Shown here: positions 7,870 to 16,466 of the stretch, one piece after another | Layout: every line of letters starts with the position of its first letter | Numbering within the stretch: the first letter of the stretch is position 1 | Notes under the pieces: model-generated | Database searches by the model: none | What the model saw: the letters and a program-made list of their open reading frames with translations, nothing else | Told to the model about the DNA's origin: nothing | Made by a program: the position numbers and the translations under genes | NCBI RefSeq assembly: GCF_014646155.1 | Contig: NZ_BMMX01000032.1 | Coordinates: 1 to 62,649, forward strand | DNA: 62,649 bases | Source: Mangrovihabitans endophyticus | GTDB taxonomy: Bacteria; Actinomycetota; Actinomycetes; Mycobacteriales; Micromonosporaceae | Reading direction: 5' to 3'

Positions 7870-9346
7870 CCGTCTCGGACCAGGTGGCGCACGCGGTCGA
7901 CGCGCCGGACCGTTTCGCCCGGTACATCGCCACGTCCGCGCGGTGCAGCAGCTCGTCCGCGCCCGGCACCCCGCCGGCGGAGGCGGCCACACCGATGGCC
8001 GCCGACGGCTGCACCCAGACGCCGCCCAGATCGACCGGCTCCGCCATGGCCCGCTGCAGCCGCTGGGCGACCGCCACGGCGGCGTCCTCGGCCGACACCT
8101 CGGTCAGCACGATCGCGAACTCGTCACCGCCCAGCCGCGCCACCAGGTCCGAGCCGAGCACGCTGCGCCGCATCAACTGGGCGAACTCCGCCAGCAGCCG
8201 GTCCCCGGCGTGGTGTCCCAGCGTGTCGTTGACCTGTTTGAAGCCGTTCATGTCGACCAGCAGCACCGCCACCCCGCCGCCGTTGCGCGCGGCGCGGGTC
8301 AGCGCCCGGTCCAGGCCGTCGTGCAGCCGGGCCCGGTTGGCCAGCCCGGTCAGCGGATCGGTGGCGGCCAGATCGTCGGTGTCGCGCTGGGTGAGGGCCT
8401 GACGCGCCACCACCAGAGCGGTGATCGCGATCGCGCCGAGGACCAGCCCGGACCACGGGTAGAACCGTCCGTCGCGCAGCACCGCCAGCACCATCAGCGC
8501 GTACCCGACGGCCACCGCCGCGTACGGCAGCCGGGTGGCCGGGTTGCGCCGCAACCCGCCGGCCTCCTTGCCGGGTGTGGCGGCTCGCCGCAACTGGGTC
8601 ACCGCGGCGGCGGCGAGCAGGAAGTGCGTGGTGAGCCAGCACGCGAACTGCCACGGCGTGCGCTCCACCTGGGCGGTCTGCGCCTGGGCGATACCCAGGT
8701 AGGCGTCGCCGCAGAAGAACACCACCATCCCGGCGGTGATCAGCCACAACGGCAGCCGGGCCGACCGGTCGGCGCCGCGCAGCAGCACCCGCGCCAGGCC
8801 GAACAGCACCGCCAGGTCGGTCACCGGGTACGCGCCGGCGGCCACCACCACGTCCGGTGACGTCTGGGTCTGCTGCACGTGCGGGCCGATCACCGCGTAC
8901 CACAGCAGCATCGCCCCGCCGACCACGACGGTGGCGGCGTCCAGGCCGGCCTTGGCGCGTTCCCGCGGCGCGGCCGAGGCGACCGGGAACTGCTGCACGG
9001 CCACCAGCAGCAGCAGACCGAACGCGAGATGCGTGCCGTCGCCGGGGGAGGGGAACGGCACCGGGCCGGTGATGAGGAAGATGACCGGGGTGGCGAGCAG
9101 CATGGCGAAACTGCACGCCGCGGTCGCCCACGCGCGGCGGGTGCGCTGGTCCAGGCCGCGGTGCCGGGCGGCGAGCACGGCCCCGGCCAGCGCCACCGCG
9201 GCGAACAGGACCATGGCGGGACCGGACACCGCGTCGATCGGCAGCCGGTGTGTCACCCCGGCGGTGACGGTGGTGGCGAGCGCCACCAGGTAGAGCAGAG
9301 TCAGGCCGCCGAGCAGCACGGCGTACCGGCGCGTCGCAGCGGTCAC
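7847..9346 (-). CDS. Multi-pass membrane diguanylate cyclase (GGDEF)
   Basis: 499 residues from GTG at 9346, preceded by GGGAGG at a 9-base spacing; an upstream GTG at 9442 would add 32 residues with no good ribosome site. About eight to ten hydrophobic helices fill the first 330 residues, with no recognised sensor domain. The C-terminal GGDEF domain is intact (DPLTGLANRARLHDGLD, VDMNGFKQVNDTLGHHAGD, LVARLGGDEFAI), so c-di-GMP synthesis is expected. The product-inhibition I-site (RxxD five residues before GGDEF) reads LGSD: the Arg is gone, which predicts weak feedback control. No EAL domain is attached. Confidence 0.9.
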   Translation of the reverse strand: MTAATRRYAVLLGGLTLLYLVALATTVTAGVTHRLPIDAVSGPAMVLFAAVALAGAVLAARHRGLDQRTRRAWATAACSFAMLLATPVIFLITGPVPFPSPGDGTHLAFGLLLLVAVQQFPVASAAPRERAKAGLDAATVVVGGAMLLWYAVIGPHVQQTQTSPDVVVAAGAYPVTDLAVLFGLARVLLRGADRSARLPLWLITAGMVVFFCGDAYLGIAQAQTAQVERTPWQFACWLTTHFLLAAAAVTQLRRAATPGKEAGGLRRNPATRLPYAAVAVGYALMVLAVLRDGRFYPWSGLVLGAIAITALVVARQALTQRDTDDLAATDPLTGLANRARLHDGLDRALTRAARNGGGVAVLLVDMNGFKQVNDTLGHHAGDRLLAEFAQLMRRSVLGSDLVARLGGDEFAIVLTEVSAEDAAVAVAQRLQRAMAEPVDLGGVWVQPSAAIGVAASAGGVPGADELLHRADVAMYRAKRSGASTACATWSETVRTTQAG

Positions 9347-9453
9347 CGTGGTGTACCTCCCGAACGTCACCGGACCGGGCCGGTCGCTCCCGGCCGACTC
9401 CCCACTGCCTTCTGGTTGTGGCGTTCCTATCGGCCGCCGCACGCCGGAACTGA

Positions 9454-9486
9454 GCCGCCGCCGGGCCGCCGCCGGGCCGCCGCCGG
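9454..9486. repeat. 11-base tandem repeat (three copies)
   Basis: GCCGCCGCCGG is repeated three times perfectly in the short gap between two minus-strand genes, just after the Gfo/Idh stop. It could act as a structured spacer; no function is evident. Confidence 0.8.
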
Positions 9487-9490
9487 GCCG

Positions 9491-10537
9491 TCACGCCCAG
9501 GCCGCCTCCGTCACGGTGACCGGCCGGTCGGTGTCCGCCGCCTGTTCCACCGCCAGCGCGATCAGATGGTCCTGCGCGCCGTCCGCCAGCGGATACGGCG
9601 GCGGCCCGTCGCCGCGCACCCAGGCCGCCGTGCGGGTCAGCAGCGTGGCGATGGCGATCTCCTCGTCGTTCCACCGCCGGCCGGTAAACGGGTTGCGGAA
9701 CAACACCTGATCACCGAGGGTGATCGTGTCTGTCTCGAAGCCGTCCAGGTCCAGGTCGTACCCGGTCTGCCGGCGCACCAGCGGCGTGCGCACCACGGTC
9801 CGCGGGGCGACCAGCCGCACCACCTCGTCGTCGCGCACCTCGCCGTGGGTGCCGCGGACCAGGATCCGGCGGAACCGCAACTGGTTGTGCCACTGGTTGT
9901 CGGTGAAGTCGTACAGCCCGGACCGGCCGTCGCCGAAGTCCAGGGTGGCGATCGTCGTGGTGGCCGGTTTCGGCTGGTCGTCGCCGGTCCAGCCGTGGCG
10001 GGTGAGCGGGTCGACCAGCGGAGCGACGGTGCGCGACGCGCGGACGGTGACCGGGCCGCGTCCGGCGTCGAGGAAGCCGCGGATCAGGGACACGGCGTGG
10101 TACTGGTGCGTCGAGGACACCTGCACCTGGGTGACCGCGCCGACCACCCCGGACCGCACGGCGGCGAGCCGGGCCGCGTGTGCCGGCACCATCAGGTACT
10201 GCTCGGCCACCTGCACGCGACCGGAACCGCCCACCCGCTCCCACAGATCCCGCAGACGTTCGGCGTCCGGGGCGGGCGGGGTCTCGGCGAGCACCGGCAG
10301 CCCCCGCTCGACGGCTTCCACGACCACGCCCGGGTTGACGTCCCACGGCACCGCGGTGACCACGAAGTCGGGCGCACCCTGCGCGCACGCCTGCGCCAGC
10401 GACCCGAACGTGGGCACCGGCAGGTCGCGCGGCGTGCGCACCACGGCACCCCGGCACCGCACGCCGGGCAGGTCCGCGGCGAGCCGCCAGAACATCTCGG
10501 CGCGCCAGCCGGCGCCGACGATCACGAAAGACGTCAC
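9491..10537 (-). CDS. Gfo/Idh/MocA-family NAD(P)-dependent oxidoreductase
   Basis: 348 residues. The N-terminus (SFVIVGAGWRAEMFWRLAADL) is a Rossmann dinucleotide-binding unit, followed by VVTAVPWDVNPGVVVEAVERGLPVLAETPPAPD, where the E-T-P replaces the common EKP catalytic motif, so the catalytic Lys of the family is not at its usual place. The C-terminal alpha/beta domain has the substrate-binding GxxxD/H-like region around TGDDQPKPATTTIATLDFGDGRSG. Family members oxidise or reduce sugars and cyclitols. It is divergent from the DHA2 exporter and upstream of the GGDEF gene; no pathway link is visible. Confidence 0.85.
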   Translation of the reverse strand: MTSFVIVGAGWRAEMFWRLAADLPGVRCRGAVVRTPRDLPVPTFGSLAQACAQGAPDFVVTAVPWDVNPGVVVEAVERGLPVLAETPPAPDAERLRDLWERVGGSGRVQVAEQYLMVPAHAARLAAVRSGVVGAVTQVQVSSTHQYHAVSLIRGFLDAGRGPVTVRASRTVAPLVDPLTRHGWTGDDQPKPATTTIATLDFGDGRSGLYDFTDNQWHNQLRFRRILVRGTHGEVRDDEVVRLVAPRTVVRTPLVRRQTGYDLDLDGFETDTITLGDQVLFRNPFTGRRWNDEEIAIATLLTRTAAWVRGDGPPPYPLADGAQDHLIALAVEQAADTDRPVTVTEAAWA

Positions 10538-10672
10538 CGTCCCAGCCTAGGCCGCCGGGGACCCCGCCTGGACCGCGTCCCGCCCCGCCTGCGCAACCGC
10601 GTCCGGGGCGCGGCGGCGTACCCTGCGCCACACCCGGTTTGCCCGGCCGGGCTGCGGGAACTTCCCCGCGGC

Positions 10673-12127
10673 GTGAGTGATGAAAACCGCTGGCGGGCGA
10701 TCAGCGTGGCGCTGGTGGCAGGGTTCATGACCCTGCTCGACGTCAGCATCGTCAACGTGGCCCTGCCGTCCATCCGCGCCGACCTCGACCTGGGTTCCGG
10801 CCAGATTCAGTGGGTGCTGTCCGGGTACGCCCTCACCTTCGGCCTGGTGCTGGTGCCCGCCGGCCGGTTCGGTGACGCCCGCGGCCGGCGCGGGGTGTTC
10901 ATCGCCGGCGTGGCGCTGTTCACGCTGGCCAGTGCCGCCGCCGGGCTGGCCGGAAGCGGTGGGTGGCTGGTCGCTGCCCGGCTCGTGCAGGGCGCCGCGG
11001 CCGGCGTGGTCAACCCGCAGGTGTCCGGCCTGATCCAGCAACTGTTCGAACCGTCCGAGCGGGGACGCCCGTTCGGCATGCTGGGCGCCACCATCGGCAT
11101 CTCCACCGCCGTCGGCCCGCTGCTCGGCGGCCTGCTCATCGCGGTCTTCGGCCCGGAGCAGGGCTGGCGTGCGATCTTCTCCATCAACGTGCCGATCGGG
11201 GTGCTGGCGATCCTGCTCGCGTGGCGCTGGATGCCCCGCGCCGCCGCGGACGGCGCACCGGCCCGGCAGCGCAGCCTGGACCCGGTCGGGGTGGCCCTGC
11301 TGGGTGCCGGGGTGCTGTTGTTGCTGCTGCCCCTGGTGCAGGAACGCGAATGGCACGGCAACGCGAAATGGCTGCTGGTGGTGGCCTCGGCGGCGGTGCT
11401 GGCCGGCTTCCTGACCTGGGAACGCCGGTACGGCCGGGACCGCACGCCATTGATCGACGTGGGTCTGTTCCGGGTTCGCTCGTACGGGCTGGGCACCCTG
11501 ATCGGCCTGCTGTACTTCGCGGGCTTCCCGAGCCTGTTCTTCATCTACACGCTGTTCCTGCAGAACGGCGAGAAGTACAGCGCGCTGCAGGCCGGGCTGG
11601 CGGTCACCCCGTTCGCGGTCGGCTCGGCTGCCGCATCCGCGGTGGGCGGGCGGATCGTGGCGCGGTTCGGGCGCCCGCTGGTGGCGGCCGGGCTGGCGGC
11701 GGTGGCGGCCGGGCTGGGCGCGACGATCGTGGTGCTGGGCGCCGTGGACGGGCCCTCCGCGGGCTGGGCGGCGGCGCTGCCGCTGCTGGTCGCGGGCCTG
11801 GGATCGGGCCTGGTGATCAGCCCGAACCAGACGCTCACCCTGTCGCAGGTGCCGGTGCGCCGCGCCGGGAGTGCCGGCGCGGTGCTCCAGACCGGACAGC
11901 GCATCGGGACGGCGATCGGCATCGCGGCGGCGGGCGCGGTGTTCTTCGCCCGGCTGGCCGGCACCCGCGGCGACTGGAGCCAGGCGTTGCGTACGGCGTT
12001 GCTGGTGACGATCGGTTTCGTGCTGGTGGCGCTGGCGGCGGCGATCACCGACGTGGTGGCGTCGCGCCGCGCGGAGCCGGGCGGGAACACCGAGCGCGAG
12101 CGCGCGCCGGCCGGGGCCGGTGCCTAG
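10673..12127 (+). CDS. DHA2-family (EmrB/QacA type) multidrug exporter
   Basis: 484 residues from GTG 10673, the first plausible start (SDENRWRAISVALVAGFMTLLDVSIVNVALP). Motif D1-like LDVSIVNVALPSI in helix 1, motif A in the 2-3 loop (GRFGDARGRRGVF) and motif C-like GPLLGGLLI in helix 5 place it in the 14-helix drug:H+ antiporter family. No Rossmann or other extra domains. It diverges from the Gfo/Idh gene across 135 bases. Substrate unknown; no adjacent regulator. Confidence 0.92.
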   Translation: MSDENRWRAISVALVAGFMTLLDVSIVNVALPSIRADLDLGSGQIQWVLSGYALTFGLVLVPAGRFGDARGRRGVFIAGVALFTLASAAAGLAGSGGWLVAARLVQGAAAGVVNPQVSGLIQQLFEPSERGRPFGMLGATIGISTAVGPLLGGLLIAVFGPEQGWRAIFSINVPIGVLAILLAWRWMPRAAADGAPARQRSLDPVGVALLGAGVLLLLLPLVQEREWHGNAKWLLVVASAAVLAGFLTWERRYGRDRTPLIDVGLFRVRSYGLGTLIGLLYFAGFPSLFFIYTLFLQNGEKYSALQAGLAVTPFAVGSAAASAVGGRIVARFGRPLVAAGLAAVAAGLGATIVVLGAVDGPSAGWAAALPLLVAGLGSGLVISPNQTLTLSQVPVRRAGSAGAVLQTGQRIGTAIGIAAAGAVFFARLAGTRGDWSQALRTALLVTIGFVLVALAAAITDVVASRRAEPGGNTERERAPAGAGA

Positions 12128-12220
12128 CGCCCTTCCAGCGTCCACAGTGCACCGCCCGGCGGCGTCAGGCAGACACCCACCCGGTATCCGCCGAGGCCGT
12201 CACCAGGTACGCGCGGCGCG

Positions 12221-13663
12221 TCATCCCGCGGGGTCACGCAGCCGCAGCACCACGGTACGAGAGTCGGTCATGTCCCGGACGCTGTACCGCGGGCCCTCGA
12301 CTCCCTGCCCGCTGTCCTTCACCCCGCCGTACGGCATCGGATCCGGGTGGTAGCTGGACGTGTCGTTGATGATCACCCCGCCCATGCGCAGCTCGCGGGC
12401 GAAGGCGAAGGCCACGTCCAGATCACGGCAGAACACGCCGGCCTGCAGGCCGAACCGGGTGCGGTTGGCGGCGGCGACCGCCGCCTCGAAGGAGTCGACC
12501 GTGGACATGGCGACCAGCGGGCCGAACGCCTCCTCGACGGCCAGCCGCGCCGCGCCGGTCAGGTCGGCCAGCAGGGCCGGCGCCACCATGGACCCGCACT
12601 GCCGTCCCCCGATCAGGACCCGGGCCCCGGCGGAACGGGCGTCCGCCAGCAGCCCTGCGACGCGCTCGCCGCTCTCCGCGCTGATCACCGGCCCGACGTC
12701 GGTGCCGGGATCGCGCGGGTCCCCGTGGTGCAGCGCACCCACCAGGCCGGCGAGCCGGCCGGCCGCCTCCTCGGCAAGGTCCCGGTGCACCAACAGCCGC
12801 TGCACCGACGTGCAGACCTGGCCGGCCTTGCGGAAGCCCGCGCGGACCACCAACGGCAGGGCCAGGTCCAGATCGGCGTCGCGCCACAGCAACGTCGGGC
12901 TGTTGGAGCCCAGCTCCAGTTGGGTGCGCGCGAGCCCGCAGACGGCGCGGATGTGCCGGCCGACGGCGGTGGAACCGGTGAACGTCACGTACCCGACCGC
13001 CGGGTGACGCACCACCCGGTCGCCGACGGTCTCTCCGGGGCCGCAGAGCAGTTGGATGCGCCCGTCCGGGACGCCGGCCGCGTGCAGCGCCTCGACCATG
13101 GCGACGGCGCACAGCGGAGTCTGCTCGGCCGGTTTCAGCACCACCGCGTTGCCGGCGGCCAGCGCCGGCGCGATCTTGTGGGCGACGGTGCTGAGCGGGG
13201 CGTTGAACGGGGTCACCGCGACGACCACGCCGACCGGTACCCGCTGCGTGAAGCACAGCGAGCGTTCGTGCCCGGGTACGCCGGCAAGCGGCACCAGCTC
13301 GCCGGTCAGCCGTTCCGCCTCCTGCGCGCAGAGCTCGAAGATCTGCAGCGTGCGATCCAGCTCGGTGGCGGCGTCGGCGGGTGTGAACCCGGTCTCGGCC
13401 ACGTAGCCGGCGACGATCTCGGCGCGGCGGGCGCCCAGCCGTGCGACCGCGCCGCGCAGGGTGGCGGCCCGGGCGGTGACGCTCCAGGGCCGGCCCGCCG
13501 CCACCGCCGCGCCGGCCACGGCGCGGTCCACCTCGTCGGGGCCCGGAACGGACAACTCGGCCACCCGCTCACCGGTGAACTTGTCCAGCACGGCGAGGCG
13601 TTCTCGCCCGTGCTCCCAGACGCCGTCGATGAACAGGCCGGTGACGCTCGGGTCGGTCGGCAT
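12221..13663 (-). CDS. NAD(P)-dependent aldehyde dehydrogenase
   Basis: 480 residues from ATG 13663, chosen because AGGAG lies just upstream and the protein then begins where the family does. Landmarks: VTPFNAPLSTVAHKIAPALAAGN, KPAEQTPL (cofactor Lys), FTGSTAVG (nucleotide loop), the general base Glu in LELGSNSP, and catalytic Cys in KAGQVCTSVQR; the C-terminus has MPYGGVKDSGQGVEGP. The family oxidises aldehydes to acids. It follows the IclR gene in the same direction and shares a TTGCGCA-containing upstream motif with the divergent operon, so it probably oxidises the aldehyde made by the ThDP enzyme of that operon (inference). Confidence 0.92.
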   Translation of the reverse strand: MPTDPSVTGLFIDGVWEHGRERLAVLDKFTGERVAELSVPGPDEVDRAVAGAAVAAGRPWSVTARAATLRGAVARLGARRAEIVAGYVAETGFTPADAATELDRTLQIFELCAQEAERLTGELVPLAGVPGHERSLCFTQRVPVGVVVAVTPFNAPLSTVAHKIAPALAAGNAVVLKPAEQTPLCAVAMVEALHAAGVPDGRIQLLCGPGETVGDRVVRHPAVGYVTFTGSTAVGRHIRAVCGLARTQLELGSNSPTLLWRDADLDLALPLVVRAGFRKAGQVCTSVQRLLVHRDLAEEAAGRLAGLVGALHHGDPRDPGTDVGPVISAESGERVAGLLADARSAGARVLIGGRQCGSMVAPALLADLTGAARLAVEEAFGPLVAMSTVDSFEAAVAAANRTRFGLQAGVFCRDLDVAFAFARELRMGGVIINDTSSYHPDPMPYGGVKDSGQGVEGPRYSVRDMTDSRTVVLRLRDPAG

Positions 13664-13718
13664 GCGAGCTCCTGACGGGCACGGGGACCAGCAGGCGGCG
13701 ATGGTGACATACCGATCT

Positions 13719-13728
13719 CTCTTGCGCA
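13719..13728. promoter_or_regulatory. CTCTTGCGCA box upstream of the aldehyde dehydrogenase
   Basis: CTCTTGCGCA lies 56 bases upstream of the aldehyde dehydrogenase start and is part of TTGCGCAA, a palindrome, followed by more TGCG/TTGCG units. The same 10-mer occurs at 14781-14790 upstream of the FAD gene. This is a candidate IclR-type operator. Confidence 0.5.
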
Positions 13729-13747
13729 ATGCGTTGCGCTCTGCGCA

Positions 13748-14719
13748 TCAGCGCGATGCTGCGGGGAAGCGGTGTCCGCCGTCCGGCGCAGGGGTTGTGC
13801 CATGCCGCGAAGGCGCGGAGGCGTCCGGTGCCGCCGCGGGTGGCATCGCCTCGGCCCGGCCGCCGATCGCGCGGGTGGCCTCGGCCGCCGCGGCGCACAC
13901 GTGCGGGGCGAGGTCGGCCACCGCCGCCTCGGTCATCCGCAACGCCGGGCCGGACAGTCCCAGGCTTGCGACCACCGTGCCGGCGGCGTCGGTGATCGGC
14001 GCCGCCAGGCACCGCAGGCCCGTTTCGAGCTCCTCGTCGTCGACCGCGTAACCCCGCGCCCGGATCAGCTCCACCTCGCGGAGCAGCCCCGCGAGAGAGG
14101 TGATCGAGTTCGGCGTCTTCGCGGACAACCGGCGCCCCCGGTACCGGCGGCGGATCTCCGTGTCGTCGAGACCGGCCAGCAGCGCCTTGCCGATCGAGCT
14201 GTTGTGAGCCGGGGAACGCTTGTTCGGCCGGCTGTGCATCCGCACCGTGTGCCAGCCGTCGACGACCACGCTGGTGACCGCGTCGGTGCCGTCCAGGATC
14301 CCGATGTGACCGGTCTCGCCGGTGAGCCGCACGAGCGCGCGCAACGGGCCGGCGGCCTGCCGGCTCAGGTCGTTCCCGGCGCCGGCGAGCCGGCCCAGGC
14401 GGATCAGCTGCGGGCCGAGCCGGTACTGCCCCGCCTCGTCGGCACGGGTGAGGAAACCGAGCGCGTGCAGGGTGGCAGCCAGCCGGGACGCGTTGCTGCG
14501 GTGCACCCCGATCTGCCGGGCGATCTGGGCCACCGTCACGACCTGATGATCGTCGTCGAACATCTGGAGGATCGACAGCCCGTGCACCAGGGCGTTGACC
14601 AGGCCGCCCGGCGGCGCCGCGCCGGTTGATGACGGGCCGGTCGATGACGGGCCGGTCGATGATGGGCCGGTCGATGACGGGCCGTCCGGGCCGCCGGAGG
14701 CGTTCGCTCTGCCGTACAT
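13748..14719 (-). CDS. IclR-family transcriptional regulator
   Basis: 323 residues from ATG 14719. A repetitive N-terminal tail (GPSSTGPSST units) precedes the winged helix (VTVAQIARQIGVHRSNASRLAATLHALGFLTR) and the IclR effector domain (GHIGILDGTDAVTSVVVDG, NSSIGKALLAGLDDTEI, GYAVDDEELETGLRCLAAPI). IclR proteins sense small organic acids or aromatics. It reads toward the aldehyde dehydrogenase and is divergent from the FAD/ABC/tcu operon, so it is the obvious local regulator of both units; paired CTCTTGCGCA sites support this. Confidence 0.93.
   Translation of the reverse strand: MYGRANASGGPDGPSSTGPSSTGPSSTGPSSTGAAPPGGLVNALVHGLSILQMFDDDHQVVTVAQIARQIGVHRSNASRLAATLHALGFLTRADEAGQYRLGPQLIRLGRLAGAGNDLSRQAAGPLRALVRLTGETGHIGILDGTDAVTSVVVDGWHTVRMHSRPNKRSPAHNSSIGKALLAGLDDTEIRRRYRGRRLSAKTPNSITSLAGLLREVELIRARGYAVDDEELETGLRCLAAPITDAAGTVVASLGLSGPALRMTEAAVADLAPHVCAAAAEATRAIGGRAEAMPPAAAPDASAPSRHGTTPAPDGGHRFPAASR
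14628..14687. repeat. 15-base tandem repeat inside the IclR gene (four copies)
   Basis: Four copies of GATGACGGGCCGGTC (third with one change, fourth with two) encode GPSST repeats in the regulator's N-terminal tail. Being in frame and a multiple of three, copy number could vary without breaking the protein. Confidence 0.9.
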
Positions 14720-14780
14720 GCGCCCAGACGATACGCGCGGCGTCGCACGGCATCCAGCAAATCGTTGCGTGATACGCACG

Positions 14781-14790
14781 CTCTTGCGCA
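14781..14790. promoter_or_regulatory. CTCTTGCGCA box upstream of the catabolic operon
   Basis: The same 10-mer as at 13719 lies 52 bases upstream of the FAD gene start. Just before it, TGCGT-GAT-ACGCA is a short inverted repeat (within 14765-14778). Together they are the best candidates for IclR binding in the IclR/FAD divergent region. Confidence 0.5.
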
Positions 14791-14841
14791 GGGCGCGATT
14801 GCGTGCAAGCCTCGGCGGGCCAGGAAAGAGAGGTGCGTCAC

Positions 14842-16440
14842 ATGGTTTCCGCCGAGCCGGACCCCTGCGGGGGAGCCGCCCGGACGACCGACGTCCTCGT
14901 CGCCGGCAGCGGCGCGGCCGGCCTGGCCGCCGCGCTCACCGCCGCGGTGCTCGGCCGCCGGGTCGTCGTCGTGGAACGGTGCGCCAGCATCGGCGGGACC
15001 TCCGCGCTGTCCGGCGGGCGCGTCTGGGTGCCGGGGAACCGGTTCCAGGACGATCCGGTGTCCGACCGCGCGGCGGCCCGTCGCTATCTGGCCGGGATCT
15101 TCGACCCGGGACGCGCGGAGATGACCGAGGCGTTCCTGACCAGCGCGCCCGAGATGGCCGACTTCGTCGAGGCGCACACGCCGCACGTCTTCGTCCCGTG
15201 CCCCGGATACCCCGACTACCACCCCGGCCGGTCCGGCGCGACGCTCGGCGGTCGCTGTCTCGACATGGAGCCGCTGAGCCTGCGCTCGGTCACCCCGGTG
15301 GCCGACCTGATCCGGATGCCACCGGGCTATCTTCCGTTGCGCCATGCCGAATGGGAGCGCTGGCGCCAGCCGCACCGTTACGACCGGAGCCTGCTTGAGC
15401 GCCGCCGCCTGGACCGGACCGTCACCGGCGGGGTCGCCCTGGTCGCCGCCCTGCTCGACGGCGCGCTGCGCGCCGGCGCCGGCGTGCGTACCGGACTGCG
15501 GCTCAGCGAGCTGAGCCGGGACGGCGCCAGGTGGGCCGCGACCGTCGAGCAGGCCGGCGAGACGCGCGTGATCCGAGCCGAACACGTCGTGCTCGCCACC
15601 GGCGGCTTCGACCAGGACCCCGGGCTCCGGCGCCGCTACCTGCCGCCCGGCGTGGAGGTCAGCACGGCGGCCCCGGGCAACACCGGAGACGCGCTCGGCC
15701 TCTGCGTCGCCGCGGGCGCCCGCCTGGAGAACCTGGAGCAGGGATGGTGGACCCCGGCGCTGAGCATCCCCGGCGAACACCTCGACGGGGTGCCTTTCCA
15801 CCGGGCACTGATCCGCGAGCGGGGAGTGCCGCGGATGATCGTCGTGGACCGGACCGGCAACCGATTCGCGGACGAGGCGGCGCCTTACCACCGTTTCGGC
15901 AAGGCACTGCAGGACCGCGGACCGGGTGCCTGCCTGGTCTTCGACGAGGGCTTCCGGCGCCGGTACGCGATTCCCGGCATGGCGGCGGGCGACCCGGTGC
16001 CGTCCTGGGTGACGACCGGTGACACCGCCGAGGCGTTGGCTCGCCGGCTGGGTGTCGACCCCGCCGGGCTGGCCGCCCAGATCGGCCGCTGGAACCAGTC
16101 GTGCGCCCGCGGCGTGGACGACGAGTTCGCCCGCGGCGACGATCCGTACGACCGCTACTACGGCGATCCGGACCAGCCGGGCAACCCCAGCCTCGGTCCG
16201 CTCGACGAACCGCCCTTGCACGGGGTGCCGATCCGGGCCGCGACGATGGGCAGCAAAGGCGGTCCCGTCACCGACGCCGACGCCCGCGTCCTGGGCGAGG
16301 GCGGCATCCCGGTGCCCGGCCTCTACGCCGTGGGCAACGCAGCGGCCTTCTGGACCGCAGCGGGCTATCCCGGGCCGGGAGCGACCCTCGGCGTGGCGAT
16401 GGCACTCGGCTATCGCGCCGGGCGCGCGACCGCGTCCTGA
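14842..16440 (+). CDS. FAD-dependent fumarate reductase/ketosteroid-dehydrogenase-type flavoprotein
   Basis: 532 residues from ATG 14842, preceded by GAGAGG at 8 bases. The FAD fingerprint VLVAGSGAAGLAAALTAAVLG is near the N-terminus, then RCASIGGTSALSGGRVWVPGN, ATGGFDQDP, the NRFADEAAPYHRFG segment and the C-terminal GLYAVGNAAAFWTAAGYPGPGATLG typical of the FRD/KstD/succinate-dehydrogenase-like flavoproteins. Such enzymes add or remove hydrogen across a C-C bond next to a carbonyl. It is the first gene of the rightward operon; the substrate is unknown. TcuA, nine genes on, is a second member of the same superfamily. Confidence 0.88.
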   Translation: MVSAEPDPCGGAARTTDVLVAGSGAAGLAAALTAAVLGRRVVVVERCASIGGTSALSGGRVWVPGNRFQDDPVSDRAAARRYLAGIFDPGRAEMTEAFLTSAPEMADFVEAHTPHVFVPCPGYPDYHPGRSGATLGGRCLDMEPLSLRSVTPVADLIRMPPGYLPLRHAEWERWRQPHRYDRSLLERRRLDRTVTGGVALVAALLDGALRAGAGVRTGLRLSELSRDGARWAATVEQAGETRVIRAEHVVLATGGFDQDPGLRRRYLPPGVEVSTAAPGNTGDALGLCVAAGARLENLEQGWWTPALSIPGEHLDGVPFHRALIRERGVPRMIVVDRTGNRFADEAAPYHRFGKALQDRGPGACLVFDEGFRRRYAIPGMAAGDPVPSWVTTGDTAEALARRLGVDPAGLAAQIGRWNQSCARGVDDEFARGDDPYDRYYGDPDQPGNPSLGPLDEPPLHGVPIRAATMGSKGGPVTDADARVLGEGGIPVPGLYAVGNAAAFWTAAGYPGPGATLGVAMALGYRAGRATAS

Positions 16441-16466
16441 CTCACCCGTCCCGCATGGAGGATCCG

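Noticed and set aside
8879..10672. Long reading frame upstream of the DHA2 exporter
   Set aside because: Arg/Pro/Gly-rich with no domain; it is antisense to the Gfo/Idh and GGDEF genes. The exporter starts at 10673.
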